This document shows positions 12,601-26,015 of a DNA stretch of 64,000 nt, piece by piece (position 1 is the stretch's first letter; every line of letters starts with the position of its first letter). The notes below the pieces were generated by a model, which saw only the letters and a program-made list of their open reading frames with translations, made no database searches and was not told the origin of the DNA. Position numbers and translations under genes: made by a program. The DNA comes from Pagrus major (taxonomy: Eukaryota > Chordata > Actinopteri > Spariformes > Sparidae): NCBI RefSeq assembly GCF_040436345.1, contig NC_133233.1, positions 11,179,381 through 11,243,380 on the forward strand, read 5' to 3'.

Positions 12601-15600
12601 TCAGGTCACATCCATGTCATGTTGGAGCTTTTGTCAGCTGCATAGCCAGGAAATGGGAGGGGGGACGTAGGCGAAGCTCTGAGGTTAGGGTCATCACAGC
12701 AGACGGTCCGGCCAGACACCCGTCAGCTTACTTTATCTTAATGGAATACTGTCAACATAAAGCCGTGGTCAGCAGCTTTTCATTCCAGCAAAATGGTGTA
12801 GTAATGGATTCCATAGGTCTTCCTCTCTGGTTTAAGGTGTGCTAAGCTGTGAAATGAGCTGTTTGTTCGGCTAAAGCGAAAAACCCACAGATTCCTGGTT
12901 CACAGCGGCACGTGACTGAGAAACACTGACGTACGCTGATGGTCTTTCCAGTCAGTTTTTCCAGTTGCTTTCATGACTCTGAATATCCCCTGCTAGTTCG
13001 TGACAGTCTCTTTATCACCTCTCTACCGTATCACATTTCCGGTAAGGGACTATTCTGTTTTTTCAGGAGTTTGGCTCAATGGTCACCTCCCTCTTTATGT
13101 GAAGGGAGGATTGGCATGAAAACCATCTGCACTTCAACTAAACTCGATGTGGTGCTCCTGCAAATCTGTTTTCAGGTTTCAGTGCCTGTGGGTGACAAGT
13201 TTTATCTAATAAGAAACTTGTAGCTTTTGGCTAAATGTTAAAACTGCTCTGATAAAAATGTTGAAATAAAATCAACAATGGATTACATGACTATGAATAA
13301 TGTGAAAGGGGTCATTCATGGTGACAAACCCACAGACAATTATCAATTGATGTGCAGCTCCCTTCAGCTCTATGGAGCTTTTTAGCACCTTTCAGCTCAC
13401 TGTTTTGGTTTTGCAGCTTTCAGCAAAAATGCCCTGATAAACACACTACATGGTACTTATCCTGCAGCAAACAGCAGACAAAGTTAGCAACTGTCTTGTG
13501 AACATAGCATTTAGCATCTAACCGCTATGGAGCAACAAGTTCGCCATATCAACTTAAGGTGATAATGTGTTAAAGGTGCCATGTGGAGATTTCATTAGGT
13601 GTTACTCCTGAAGCGCTAACAAAACAACAGCAAAGATTAAAGAGTATTTTATGCCCAGTTTTGTCTGTTTATTTTGCTAGCAGTCTTCTTCTTCTGCTTC
13701 TCCACGGGTGCATTGATGCATGTCTTGGTATGTTATCACCACTCGTAGATCAGTGGAACAGTACATCCTTGTGAACATGCGTGAGGCAACCTAAACAGGG
13801 AACAGCTCCATGGTCAGGTTGGCGGGGTCTGCCAAATGTAAACAAAGTAAAACCGTATGAAATTGTGTTGTTTGTTTATTCAGTTTATTCAGTCATGAAA
13901 ACAAAGAGTTTGTTTATTTAGTTTGTTCTTTCTCTTCTGATTACATTTCCCCGCAAAGCTACATAGTGAACCTTTTTAACGTTGTGTTTACAAGTTGCTA
14001 ATGCAGGTTCTGATTTCAGAAGTTTTCTCTTGCAACAACAACTACAAGCAGGACTAGCTTTCTTAAGGTGCATGAAGATAGTAGACTCAGGGACATCACA
14101 AATGGAGAACAATGCAGTTGTTCCTCAAAAAACAAAACAAAAAAGAAAAACTCCAGAGCAATCTTGGATACAAACAGTTTGATGCCTGTAAATTGCATCA
14201 ATCTGATTGCCAATGAAATGACTCCTGTCACTGAGCCAAAATCCAAAAAGGATCATTTTATTGGCTGGGGCCATTTGCTAGCACACACAGCTCCCCTGCA
14301 AGTAATTTTTTTTTTACACCTACAGATTTTATATGAAATAAACGAGATACAACCTGTTAATTTGTAGCCTTTAGAGTTTGGTCAATTTTGTTACTGTTGC
14401 ACAGAGATAGCTTGGCTTATTCCCCATTTCGAAGATGCTCCAAGCAACTAGGATAGGCCAGTACCAAAAAAATTGAATATTTCAAGGCAATCTTCTCCCC
14501 AACTTTATCATGTTTCCCAATCACGTTTTAAAAAGGTAACTGTTCACACTGAAACACCAGCAGGTAAACCACCAAACCTCTTCCTCAGCTTTTGCTTTGG
14601 CAAACAGCGAACACTGCTTGATCTCAGCAGGTGAAACTGTCTATGTGTCACCTCCTGCCCCTCCTCATCAGTGTTAAAATATAGCCAAACATACAATGAA
14701 CGTGTTGTCACTGACATTTCAATAATTACTGTGCTGCAGCTTTATGTTCTCAAAGTCGCCTGACAACATTAACATAAATAAAGGTTAATGGTACCAAAAC
14801 TGCGTGATCAGCTATTGTGACATTTACAACGAGCAATCACAGAAAGAATTAAAGATGACAGACAAGTGGCCTCCTGACATTTCTGCTGCACGGCACGCGA
14901 CCATGTTTGAGCAGGTTTTCGGGGAAAAGCTTTGATTTCCCAGGTCACACCACAGGACCAGCATTTACGCTCTGAAGATGACAGACAAAGACATACAGTT
15001 CCCCAGATTCAGATTCTTTCATGTAATGACAATGAGGCAACAAGGGAAAACTCTCTCCAACCCCCACACTTCCACCTCTTTACCTCCCCCACAACACCAA
15101 TAAGTGTCTCAGTAGCCATTTTCCATTAAATCCTGGTTTTAACCCTGTGACCCCCACATACACACAAAGCTGTCTCCATCCCCCCAGTAGATAAGGGAAT
15201 TGAATTACAGCGCGACATTATGAACCCTTTTGGCTACATGCATCGCAGGTCAAGTAGTTTTAGCTCAACTGAGAAGGTTTATAAAGAATAAGCATGGTGG
15301 AGATTAGAGTATCGAATGTGATATAAACTGCAACACACTAAATAAAATGTTCTCACTGAATGCACAAACATCGAAGCGTGAACGGTGAGCAGACAGCATC
15401 CCTCCTCCTCATCCTCCTCGTCCTCCTCCTTCCACTCCCCCTGATTTTCTTCCTCTTGGAAGATTGTGTTAAAAATGTGTGAATAATGCTCTGCTGTGCT
15501 GTTTGACAGAGCCTGGTCAACTGCTGTCTGACCTGTGTGTGTGTTTGTGCTCATTCAGGTGTGCTGCTTTGACCGATATGGGTTTGTGAAGGATGATACA

Positions 15601-18600
15601 GGATCAGAGCTGATGGTTTTTTTAGATTTAAGCTGCTAGAAATCAAATGTTTGAGCAAATTTGTCCATTTTCTTGCCAAAAGTTTACATTGTTTACACAG
15701 ATTTTTATTCCTGGCAAGCTCAAGCCTCCAAGGAAACTGTCATACAATCATATATAATAACAATAACATATAGACTCGTACATGGGCCTATCCCTTTTCT
15801 TTACCCCTAGTGAGTTGTTTCATACATGTATGGAGACACTACTATTCCTATCCTGTTGCACTCTTTCCCTCTCCATCTCCATTACAGAAATACGGACGCT
15901 CCCATTTCCAATTGACATCAGTCGTCCATCACTTCCACCCTGAGTCGCTAAAAGCAGGACGCCCTATACATTACTGTCGCTGCTGCAGAACACTTCTGCA
16001 GCAGGTGTTATCCATACCCATACTGTGTCCACATACCTGCACATACAGCAGCTGCATATATGCTATGCTTACAAAAGGTATACACAGGTGCATTAAAGGT
16101 GCAAGATCAAAGAACTGGCCATCTGTTGACTTCACACTCAAGGGGCAGCACATCACCAGAGTAAACGTATACTGTTTTAGCTAAAGTTACTAAAATCATT
16201 GTCGTCGTTTTTAGCTAACTTCCACCGCACTTGCACGTCTCCTTTCTTTTTTGTTTCGAGGAAGCTGTCGTTGCCTCTTTCTTCTCTTCAGCCATTTTTC
16301 TTCACTCGGCCTGCTTGGTAGTATAAGCCGTCACCGAGAGCGATGGAACTGGTAGCTTTCCATGGTACCCCATTGCCAGCGTGGGTGCCAGAACAGGATT
16401 TAATGTTTCAATTAAAATTCTTTCATATTGCACCTTTAGTGTCTGTTTTGGCACTATACACGGAGGGTTTGGAGTCTCAAGTCATGATACAATACTCTCC
16501 ACCTCACCTGGCTCCAGGTTTCCACTACAGTGAACCTGACACACCGCTGCTGGCTATGACCGCGGTCGGTATCATCTGGATCTACGATTCCTGACTGCTC
16601 ACTGTCATCCAGATAGCATCTTGACATTTCCATCGAGCTTAAAAAAAGGCTCTTATCCTTTTGTTAATGTTACTACGTAAGTCTTCCTGATTCTTGAGAG
16701 GTCGTCTCTGATGTGAGTAAGCCCCTGACTACACTTAAAATGTCACTCATGATGATGATTGTTTGCCAGTAAAGACAAAAGACAGTATTGACTTTCTCGA
16801 GAGCTTTCAGAGCACTCAACAGTGATTAACCGAACCATCCACGTCAGAATTGAGTAACATAATAATCATTGATTGCAGGTACATTCTCCACCACTGAATA
16901 CCTCCTAATAAAATCAGCATATACACTATCCATACTTCAATGTGCACAAGAGAATAGCCTTCACTGGTTGGCTGTCGGGCAGGCTTGTTACCTTGGTGAT
17001 GGAATGAAAGGTCAGTTTGCTCTGTGCACGTGTACGCGCACATGCGAGGTGCAACATAATCGTGTCTTTGCAAATATCCGCGTCCATGTCACCGTACATA
17101 AAGCAGCACATGAATATGCACGTCATCGTGATGACACGGTGGAACAAACCAGTATGAATGCATTACGCTGCGCTGGAATTGTAAACGGGAGGCTGCGGTG
17201 CCTCATTCCGACGCGGCACGCTTGGCTGCAGTAATGTGGTGTTTACACACTGACAGGTGCAATCCTTTCTTCAACGTGAACCAACGAGGGCAGCCGAGCC
17301 ACAGTAACTCAGGGGTAGTCATCAAGGGATTCACAGGCTGAGTCCGAGTGATCTCACGCTGCATACTAATAGCACGCTATCTGTAGTATGCAGATTCCGT
17401 CAGATAATGGTATGCATACGATACAGATGAGAACGTTAAGCATGAGGAATGGTCATGATGATTCTTATTACGCCATACTGCTCCCATAGAAACAAACCAT
17501 ATGAGGGCATTTAAATCTACACAGGGTGACGATCAACGAAGAGGATCACACTGATGAACACCTGGAACACTGATGTGCGGTAAAAAACTTTAACTGAAGA
17601 TATCAAGGTGTTGAAAACAGTGTCAAGAGTGTGTACATGAAGTAGCGAGAGGGAGAGGGAGAGTGTGTGTGTCATAGTAACATACAGCAATGCATTAACT
17701 ATTAATAACCTCTTTAACACTTCACTTCACCACATCACTTCTCGTGGTTACACCTCACTTGTCTGAGACCCTATTCTGGTTGTTACCGAGCAACTACATT
17801 CTAGTTACATGACCGCCCCACATTTAGGACATCTCATTCTAAGTTTTTACACTGAATCACACTGTGTTTATGTTGCTGCAAGTTTCAGGATATTCTCATG
17901 CTCATTCTGCAGGATAATGAAGACATCCTCTCTCAGTCTTGCTCATTCTCCCACGCTATCTCTCTCTCTCTCTAACTTTTTTGTCTTCGCGAGTGAAGAG
18001 CGAGCCTCGGAGCCTTTGAAGCCTGCTGTTTGGTAGCGCTCGCTGTGTGAAGACCGGCTTTTCTCTTCATTGTCTGACATCACAGAATTTTGGTCTCAGC
18101 TTGATAAAATATACATACATACCATGTATAATGTATACTCATATTCTCCAGGCGTGCTGTATGTACAGAAGTAATACGGCTGAAGAGTTTCTCCGTGAGT
18201 CGTATTCACACACCTGCTGCATGTACGTGCCCGAAAACATGGTGTTACATAATAATGTATATGTGTGTACAGTATGCTCAAGCTATGGCTGCTAACTGGC
18301 TAACTGTAGGGCTAACATTACTGTATTCTGCAATACATTAAAATAAACTGATGAATGTGTTAATTAAGTCTTCGTGCCATCTCTACGTTGCTCTTTAGTG
18401 AGATACATGATGTGTTTTCTCTCATTTTTCTCTGTAATGATGTCCTTTGTCGTTCTGCGAAACACTTTGTGCCACTTGTTAAAATTAGACCTGACTCTTA
18501 CTCATGCTTTCTTCTCTCTCACTTTCACTTTTTCCGAAAGCGAAGAACGGGCCTTGATTTCTTTGAAGGCGGCTCCATGAAGAGTAAAGTGGGTTTTTTC

Positions 18601-21600
18601 TCTCTTGCTGTGTGAAGCGAGAGCGAGAGAGGCGTCTTTTCTCCTCATTGTGTCTGACATCTCGGTGCTTTGGTGTGAGCTCAATCGAGGGCATGCTTAG
18701 TTTCACTTCCTTCCTCTATTCCATTTCCTGGTTTCCTGTGCTTGTTGAGGGCTCACGGCTGGTCTGCGTGAGAGGCTTTTGGCCGCTGGTGCGCTCGCAA
18801 TGACTTCTCTTACAATGAATCTGCAGTTTATAATCCTGTGTCATGGGAAAACAAGGTAACAGTAGGCTTAAAGAGTTGGGGTAGTCTGGGGAAATTTCAA
18901 GATTAAAATTTCAATAATATGATAATCTTACAGATATTTGAACTCCAACACAAGCCCATTTTTATGTATTTAAAGGGACAGTACACCCAAAAATCAAAAT
19001 GCATATTTTTCTTCTTACATTGGAGTGCTATTCATCCATCTAGATTGTTTTGGCGTGTGTTGCCGAGTTTCGGACATACAGATCTCTGCCTTCTCTAGAA
19101 TATAATGAAACTAGATGGCACTCGACTTGTGGCGCTCAAAGCTCCATAAAAATACATTTGAAAAACTTAAAAGCAACATCTCTCTTTATGTAGGATAAGA
19201 GGGTCATACTTGTGACAGCACAGGATGTAAACATTAATGGCGTCCCCCTCGGCTGAGGTGGAACGTTACAAGCTTAGTTAGCTGGCCTCTAGTCCGTGAG
19301 TTATAGGGTGTGCTTCCCTATGCCTGGTGACCCGGAGAGAAAGTAGTTCCTACATGAAACCGCTCACAACAAATTCTGTGGATCATCAGAGAGCATCTCC
19401 AAAAACCTGTCAACACACAAAAACCATCTACAAAGATAAAAAGCTCTACATGTAAAAGGAAAAATATGTATTTTTACTTTGGGTGAAATGTTTCTTTAAG
19501 TTGCTAAATGCGTAAAGGGTTGCAAAACAGGGACCCATACACAGAGGTTAATGTCCTCCGACCAACTTCCACAAGCGTTCGGAGAATATTTGCAGTCTTC
19601 TCTGTGTGAACCGAGCATTCGGCAGAGGGCCGGCCCAAATGTTTCAAGAAACAGGAGGACGGAAAGACTGCATGCTGCTTGTTTGACCACATGGCCGGTT
19701 TGTTGCAATCCATAGTTCCTCTTTTGCACTAAACCACTGATTTTCACAGAGAAAGACAAAAAACAACTACTGATTATGTGGCGTTTTCTCTGGTAGGAAA
19801 GCAAAATGCAGCAGCCGCTGTGGTTGAGCTGTGTCTAGACTATGTAATTGTTCCATTACAGTCCTGTAAAACAGTGATCAAAGAGGGTGAAAATGTTCCT
19901 TTTACACTGACCTCCTGCCCTTAACTGCAACTTCGAGGTCTTCGTTTTAAACTTTTGTAGGAAACCTTGTAAAATGCACAAATGAATGCACCATGCATCA
20001 TTCTTCATCTTCTATCATAAGAGAGGCTTCAATACACATCAACTCATTTAGTCAGTAAATAGACTGATCCCGCTGATCCCACTTTGTTTTCCTGTTTTCA
20101 AGTGGTTTGCTGGTTATTTCTTGCCCTTACATAAGTAGATCTGACGCTTTTTAAAGCTCATACAAAGCCCGGAAAACACAATTAATGTTGCAGAATAAGA
20201 AGCAGCCCGCCCTGATGCTAACACCACACACGTCAGCCCTCCAGAGCTTCTCCTGCATTGTACCTTAATAACACAGCAAACACCACCGCAGCGGGCTAAC
20301 CCTTCAGGGCCCTTTATCTGCTCAGAGATGCGTCTATGGGGGCCAGACAGGGTCTTTGTAGCCCTGTCCCTTCACTGCCTTTGTCTTTCCATCTCATGGG
20401 TCCCATGGGTGAGGCCGCAGTGGCGTCCCATGTGTTATTACTAACCAATGATAAAGTAGCTGCCACGGTCCTCATGAATTATGCAGGCAGAAAGGGAAGC
20501 AACTCCACCCTCAGTTATGTAAATTTAACTTTGAGGAGACGGAGGGAGGAAAGTTGCTTGGGGGGGGGTGTTGACATTCAATTTGGGAGGGAGGGAGTTG
20601 GTATCCAGCATCACGTGGCGTGAATGTGTGTGAAAGGGGAGGCCAGAGTCATGATCTACTGACACACTTATGAAGGAGTGAATCCCAGAACAGATATTCA
20701 ACGTTTACAGGAACCATTTGCAAAATGTCTAAATGTACATTTTGCCATTATTTATCACAGCCGATAGGTCATGAGAGTGTCTGCGGTTATATTCAGTGTT
20801 TTTCCAACTGCATGTAAGCTCACCTACAGTGAACAGGAAGTGATGCACTTTACATATCAGGGTTGTTTCTGCAATCAACACAAAAGACGAACTACAGTCG
20901 GTGGTTTTCATGAGCACTTTTAACCACAGCAGTTGATTTGGCGGAGAAATGAGCACCACCAAAAAACAAACAACAAGCCATTAGCACCAAAAGTAGCACA
21001 TGTGTACATTGCTCACGTATGTGTGAACTTGCACATGCGCTTTGGAGATGATAGTGCCTGAGCCTACTACGACCGTGGAGCCTCATCACTGCCTTGGTGT
21101 GAGTAAGCCATCCAGCCATGCATAAAACAAACTCTGCCTATAAATAACCCAGTCTGGGCCACGCCAGGCAAGGCCAGGCACAAGTGTGGTTCACGCATGG
21201 CAGCTCCACCGTATGTCATTATGTCATGAGTGACAGCAAACACTGACCTATCGATGCCCGTCTATTAGTAATTGTATTGGCTCTAGCATAACCTCTAACA
21301 GCAAATGGGCCGATCAGCTTCTCCTCTTACGCTCCCAAATCTAGTTTCCTCTGAAATCTCTGTGTAAACAGAACCCTAAACATCTGCCATTGATGACATT
21401 AAAATCCTCTTTTTTTAAATCATCCACTTCACCTGTGCGCCTGTACGCTGAACAGCAGATACCCAATTAGATTGTGAAAGAGCCATAACTGCATATCATA
21501 TTGACCGTCCCGCTGTGACATTGAGTTTGGAGTGCTTATTTTCCAGGAAACAAGCCTAATCCCCCCGCCCATCACCATCAGTTGTGCAGTACACCCATAA

Positions 21601-23121
21601 TACTGGTTTTCAGACCTTAATCACCTGTTTTGCATCGGATGAGAGTGTTAGGGCATCCATTATAGAGTAATATACTGCAGTCTGTGTGTGTTACTGGTAC
21701 AGTGTAATATTTCAACAGCAGGTCTGCAGGCTCAGTAGGTGAGTGTCTACCTCACTGTTCGTTGTCACCGAGCCAGACACCCGGATTCACTGTTATGAAG
21801 GCGAATATTAATCTGGTCCTGGCTCCGGCTGTCCTGTTATTGAAGCAGATGGTATCTGACAAACAGGAGCCACGTGGACACAGCTCCCTATCTGCCTATC
21901 TGTCTATCGACTGATTGTAAGCAGCACTGGCAGTAAAGACTGGGACTTGTTAGTTAGTTATTTTAGTGATATTGCTACTTATACAAAATAAAAAGCAAAT
22001 AACCAAAACAACCAATCAGGATTTAATGGCCTTTGTTCCCTCATATCATCATGTAAGCCAAACAAATCCCGCTTATTGTTTTCAAAATTAAAAGTTATTG
22101 AAATAATTTGCCAGATTATTTATTTATGTTGTTAATCCTGAGATATCAATCAACATCTGTGATTGGGATAGTCCACAACAAAGCCTCATCACCACTTAAC
22201 CTTTATCCCCTGTGTGTGTGCATCACCTATAGAGGGCAGATTGAGGAGCTGTGTGTGTGTGTGTGTGTGTGTACATAACGGTTCAGTGTTGACCAACATT
22301 GTAAGTAACTAAAAGTAACTTATACTACAAAGTGAAGTAAAAGAATCAAAGAGAGCTGTGTTTTTGTCCATTTCGACTTTTATACAGCATCAATTTGGTC
22401 CAAAAAGATGGCTACCAAATTCCGTCCAATTCTTTGGCAATTTAGTGTTTCTTCACTCACTGTAAAATAGATTGAAGTCGTAAAGCAACAATTAACAGCT
22501 CCTCACAGTGGCAAAGATCACCTTTGTTCTTCGGCATATGTTCCACATACAAATATGGACTAGTGGGAGTAAAATTCCAACTAATTTAGTTCACTGACTT
22601 CTTATTTCTACTGCTTTCCGCCATCAAAATAAATGCTGGGAGCGGCAGCGAGCGGCGTAGCCAAGATTTAAAAAGTTGACATTTTCTTAAAACAAAGTGC
22701 TTATTTGTGGGTTATATCATGCCGAACTTTATCTATAGCTATTACCATTTGTAATATGCCTAAATCATGTTCTAGCCGATATCCCGTTTCGGCCGAGAAG
22801 CAAGGAACCTTAAAACTAACATAATTCTTAGGAAGTCTGGTTGCGCCCTCTCCAGCGGACCTAAGTAAGCAGTTTGGCGACGCAGCGAAGAGCAGGCAAA
22901 CAGTCGTTTGTTACCTGTGACATTTGCGGCCGGAGGTTGATCTCCTTCAGGTTGATGGACTGGGGTCTCAGGTTGTTGAGCAGATGGCAGAGGAGGACTC
23001 CATCCCGGAGGGTCTGAGCCAAGTCGAATACCTGCGCTGACTCCCACGTAACCCGGTGGTTAGCTGGAAGCACCTTGCAGTTAATTAACCACAGCGCGCA
23101 TTGCCTCCAGTACTCCATCAT
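6513..23121 (-). CDS. vav3: vav3, 5' part only (coding exons 1 and 2)
   Basis: This is the 5' end of a Vav-family guanine nucleotide exchange factor, which couples tyrosine-kinase receptors to Rho/Rac GTPases at the cytoplasmic face of the membrane. Coding exon 1 is 22915-23121 and exon 2 is 6513-6629, both on the minus strand. Joined in phase 0 they give about 108 residues, most of the N-terminal calponin-homology domain, with the invariant Vav stretches [26 protein letters not shown] and FEAFDLFDV. Residues such as [17 protein letters not shown] and [14 protein letters not shown] fit Vav3 better than Vav1 or Vav2. The acidic, DH, PH, C1, SH3 and SH2 domains must lie left of base 1. I could not tell whether this is a teleost a or b paralogue. 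Confidence 0.88.
7865..8030. repeat. CATTCCGAA/TTCGGAATG palindromic block
   Basis: CATTCCGA and its complement TCGGAATG recur several times with CCGCC/GGCGG spacers (GTCCGCCATTCCGACC, GGTTCGGAATGGCGACC, CCTTCGGAATGCCGCC). It can fold into stems and resembles a small dispersed repeat. Confidence 0.6.
10835..11500. repeat. TTAGC-type repeat interrupted by a T-rich insertion
   Basis: The two ends (10835-10998 and 11425-11500) look like halves of the family seen at 600-1055. The intervening 11000-11420 segment is CT-rich and ends near CTGCATTTGGTTCCACC, which resembles tails of fish retroelements. An open frame of 121 codons in it is low-complexity and not a gene. The insertion model is an inference. 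Confidence 0.35.
16094..16438. mobile_element. MITE with TTAAAGGTGCAA-type inverted ends
   Basis: The left end TAAAGGTGCAAGATCAAAGAA and the complement of the right end TAAAGGTGCAATATGAAAGAA match at 19 of 21 positions. The 345 bp element lies in vav3 intron 1 with no coding capacity. Confidence 0.75.
17890..18690. repeat. Diverged local direct duplication
   Basis: Segments at about 17920-18110 and 18500-18690 share, in order, a CT-rich stretch, a GCGA(G/A)-GAA-AGCG-like block, GCTGTGTGAAG, TCTTTTCTC(T/C)TCATTGT, GTCTGACATC and TTGGT(C/G)T(C/G)AGCT. The copies are about 580 bp apart and too diverged for a recent event. Confidence 0.6.
18970..19499. mobile_element. MITE with TTAAAGGGACAG-type ends
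   Basis: The left end TTAAAGGGACAGTACACCCA is followed by AAAATGCATATTTTTC. The right end, read on the other strand, is TTAAAGAAACATTTCACCCA and then AAAATACATATTTTTC. It is about 530 bp, non-autonomous, in vav3 intron 1. Confidence 0.75.
22251..22271. repeat. (GT)n microsatellite
   Basis: A pure GT run in vav3 intron 1. Confidence 0.95.
22915..23121 (-). CDS. vav3: vav3 coding exon 1
   Basis: The exon encodes 69 residues from the first of two adjacent ATGs (23121 and 23118). The family pattern M-E-x-W-x-Q-C aligns with the second, so initiation at 23118 (68 residues) is equally possible. The open frame runs upstream to 23175 through [10 protein letters not shown], which has no family similarity and is probably 5' UTR. 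The exon ends in SQ followed by the donor GTAAC (22914 downwards), exactly where other Vav genes break. A long GA-rich tract, read as CT on the plus strand at 23351-23398, lies about 230 bp upstream, in the likely promoter or leader. Confidence 0.88.
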
Positions 23122-23348
23122 TATTCTGACTTGTAGCCGGACGAGCTTTGAGAGAACGTGTTGTTTTTGAAGCAAGTGAAACTGCTGACGGCTCGGTGGT
23201 GCGCCTTAAATCGTGCCCATGCTAACATCCGCCAAACTGTGAAACCCCGCTGAAAACGGAACAGAGAGCTGGTGGAGATGCAGGGAGCCGCTCCAGAGAT
23301 GACAGTCCGGTGTACTGAGGCTGTGGATGGAGCGCACCCTGCACTCTT

Positions 23349-23350
<2 letters not shown>

Positions 23351-23388
<38 letters not shown>

Positions 23389-23398
23389 TCTCTCTCTA
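23351..23398. repeat. (CT)n microsatellite upstream of vav3
   Basis: A near-perfect CT/TC run, GA on the vav3 strand, about 230 bp upstream of the vav3 start. GA tracts occur near promoters, but any function here is unproven. Confidence 0.9.
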
Positions 23399-24602
23399 TG
23401 TCTCTCTTCCCTCCCCCTCACCCAGCTCTTCACCTCTTCCGCTTGCCACCCATAGGTTCGTTGTGCGCCGCATGAAATTACAGCAACAGATACAACCCAG
23501 GCTGTGAAGGAAAAAGACATGCATTCATCAAATCATGTTAGTTAACTTTGCCTTCGCACAGCCAGTATATTCATACATCATGCCCAAGTTCCTCTCTGTA
23601 TGCAAACACTCCAGCTGCACACAGAGTGGGACCACAGTTCTGCCCAATTAATGATTAAACCAACCAAATGAGTCCATCTTTCTGAGATAAGGACCCACCC
23701 TTCTTCATCAAGGCACTATTATATTCTACTTTCAAAAATACATGGTGACATGTAAACTGTGCGGCCATGGTTTATGACTCATTAACCCACTGAAACTCTG
23801 ACTGTACCTTCTTTTGACATTAGTAAAAGTGAAATAGACTCATTAATACCTTATGGTTTAGGCTGAGTAAATAAATATGACCTGTATAAGTTTACACATC
23901 CTCTGGGATATCTAGTATAAGTAATGCTCTTAATATAATACAGTATCAGTGCGATGTGAGACCCTTTGTAATATCTACAGTATTTGCTTTTCTATTTTTA
24001 TGTGTTCAGTGATGCATCTTGTATTTGTTTGCTCTTACCAGAATTCTGAACCTTTCATTTGCATGTGTGAATCATTAGGTTCTGTGGAAGTGTGGCAAAA
24101 AGCACATGTGTTGTTATCACATTCATGGTGGAAGATTCTCAAGAGGTTTCATGGCGGAGTAGCAAGTTAACGTGTCTGTGGAGTTGTGTTCAAAAAAAAA
24201 AACGTGACCACCGTACAGCTGTAACTCTTTTCCTGTCCCGTCAACAATAAGAGTCATGTCCTCTGGTGTGCCTCTTTGTTTAGTTCTCGTTTTGGTTTGT
24301 GGTATTCAAAGTCGGTGGAACGGAATTTGCTCTTATTTTGAAAAAAAAAAAAAAAAAAAAGGGGATGTTGCAAAAATCAGTCTGGGTGGGAAAGCAGTTT
24401 ATAATTCCATTTACGGACTGGATTTTTTTTTTCAGTTAACTTACACAGTGACACTGATCCGTTGAGTATTCCTCAGGATTCACAACAGAGTAGACCATAT
24501 TCACACGGCGGCCATTTTCCTCCGACGTCACCCTCAGGGTGGGAAGCTCGAATGTCCTTTTGCTGTCTTCCAGGTAAGAATAAAGTTAAGGAATCTTACA
24601 AA

Positions 24603-25028
24603 TCATTATCGTTTCACCACTTCCTGACTGACCAGCAACCGAAAAGACAATGGATAGTGGATAACAGGCCACATTTTAAGGTAAAACAACATATTTGATA
24701 ACCCATCTGCTAACGTTAGCATACAACCACTTCCTAGCTAACATTAGCATTTGATTACAACCAGTGTGCTGCTTTACTTTCAAGATGTTCATTGATATTT
24801 AAGAATATTTTTACGCCTTTCCTGTCCATATTCCATGTCCTGTTCCATATTGTGTAACACTAACGATAAGTACTGTTAGCTAGGAAGTGGTTGAATGCTA
24901 ACGTTAGCTAATGGGTATTCAAATATGTTGTTTGACCTTGAAATGTGGCCCAACGTCCCTCAGAATTTTCACCATCCATTGTCTTTTCGGTTGCTAATCA
25001 GTCAGGAAGGGGTGAAATGATAACAACA
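24603..25028. repeat. Long inverted repeat (foldback element)
   Basis: The left arm (24603-24745) is repeated in inverse at 24873-25028. GCAACCGAAAAGACAATGGA occurs on the left and, as its complement, on the right; so do CCACTTCCTAGCTAACATTA / CTGTTAGCTAGGAAGTGG. The spacer is about 125 bp. It lies in the vav3-selenoprotein J intergenic region. Confidence 0.8.
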
Positions 25029-25944
25029 AGTCATAATTCCCGACATAGACACTGGTCTTTGTTTGCTAATTTTAACACTCACCTGTCCAAAACTGTATAT
25101 GTGCATCCAGTATAGTGAAATGCAAGACCTCAGAAACGAGTTAGTCCCATTTAGCTGCTTCTTTATCACTTTGTGCAATTGAAGTCCAAATAGTTCTCTT
25201 TCCTCCATCTAATAAATTCATTTCCAGTTTAGAATAATTTCCCCATGACATTATTTTATTGTTTTGCAGCTACTAAACAACAACTTCTCCTTTTACTTCT
25301 TCAATGCATATCACAAATGTGACATTCAGAGCACGGAGGGCTAATAAAGAGGCAATACATCACCATGCCTTTTATTGGAATAGTAAGTAATGTACTCTAA
25401 TAATGATGATGTGTTTGCCTTTGTGGTTTGAAAACAAAGCTTTATTGTTTATGGCATGTACAGTAGAACTGCCCCAAGAAAGAGGCACATACGTGTTAAA
25501 ACATACTGTGTCTAAAAATGGAAACACATTTCCAACATATTCATCCTGTAAATGCATAACTTACCATCTCACTAAGAGCATGATTGGCATGACTGAGCCG
25601 ATATATATGGTCCAACTGAAGCTGGGTTTATCTTTTATTGCTTCTGTGTGAATAAAATGAGGAAACTCTCCAGTCCTCAGTCTCTGCTACAGACTGGCTG
25701 CTCTGACTTAAAAGCATCAAATTAAAGGTTTTAAATTCCTCGGTAATGGGACCAGAAAGGATGCTGGGTATTACAGTATGCAAGTAGGCAAGCTGCCTTT
25801 GCTTCATCATTGTAAGTGCCAGTATATCATGTGGCCTCACAGTTTGTGCCCAAACGTGCAAGACTGCCTGAGAGAATTTGACCAAGTGTGTGAAACAGCA
25901 ACTTTCAGTCCCTATTTTACTTCACTTTTTTAGGGGAATAATGC

Positions 25945-26015
25945 CCCGATTTTCCATCGGCATGAGGCGCAGTAGACTGAATTTTCTTTTTTTTTTCATG
26001 AACTTATCCTTTAAG
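25945..26015. repeat. Dispersed element terminus (copy 1 of 3)
   Basis: It shares CCGA(C/T)TTTCCATCG, AGTAGA(C/T) and a terminal GAACT(T/G)(A/T)TCCTTTA with 41688-41753 and 51009-51074, all in the same orientation. It is the end of a non-coding element family. Confidence 0.6.

Larger units (their letters stand above)
6630..22914 (-). other. vav3: vav3 intron 1 (16.3 kb)
   Basis: This large first intron lies between the two calponin-homology exons. I found no conserved protein-coding exon of another gene on either strand. It contains scattered mobile-element fragments, listed separately: a palindromic CATTCCGAA-rich block, a possible retroelement tail near 11.0-11.4 kb, inverted-repeat elements at 16094-16438 and 18970-19499, and a diverged local duplication at 17.9-18.7 kb. 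Long first introns commonly carry enhancers, but none can be called from one genome. Confidence 0.7.

Noticed and set aside
15279-15554. Minus-strand frame with an acidic Glu/Asp run
   Set aside because: The acidic stretch is a translation of a short CCT/TCC-rich repeat, with no recognisable protein on either side.
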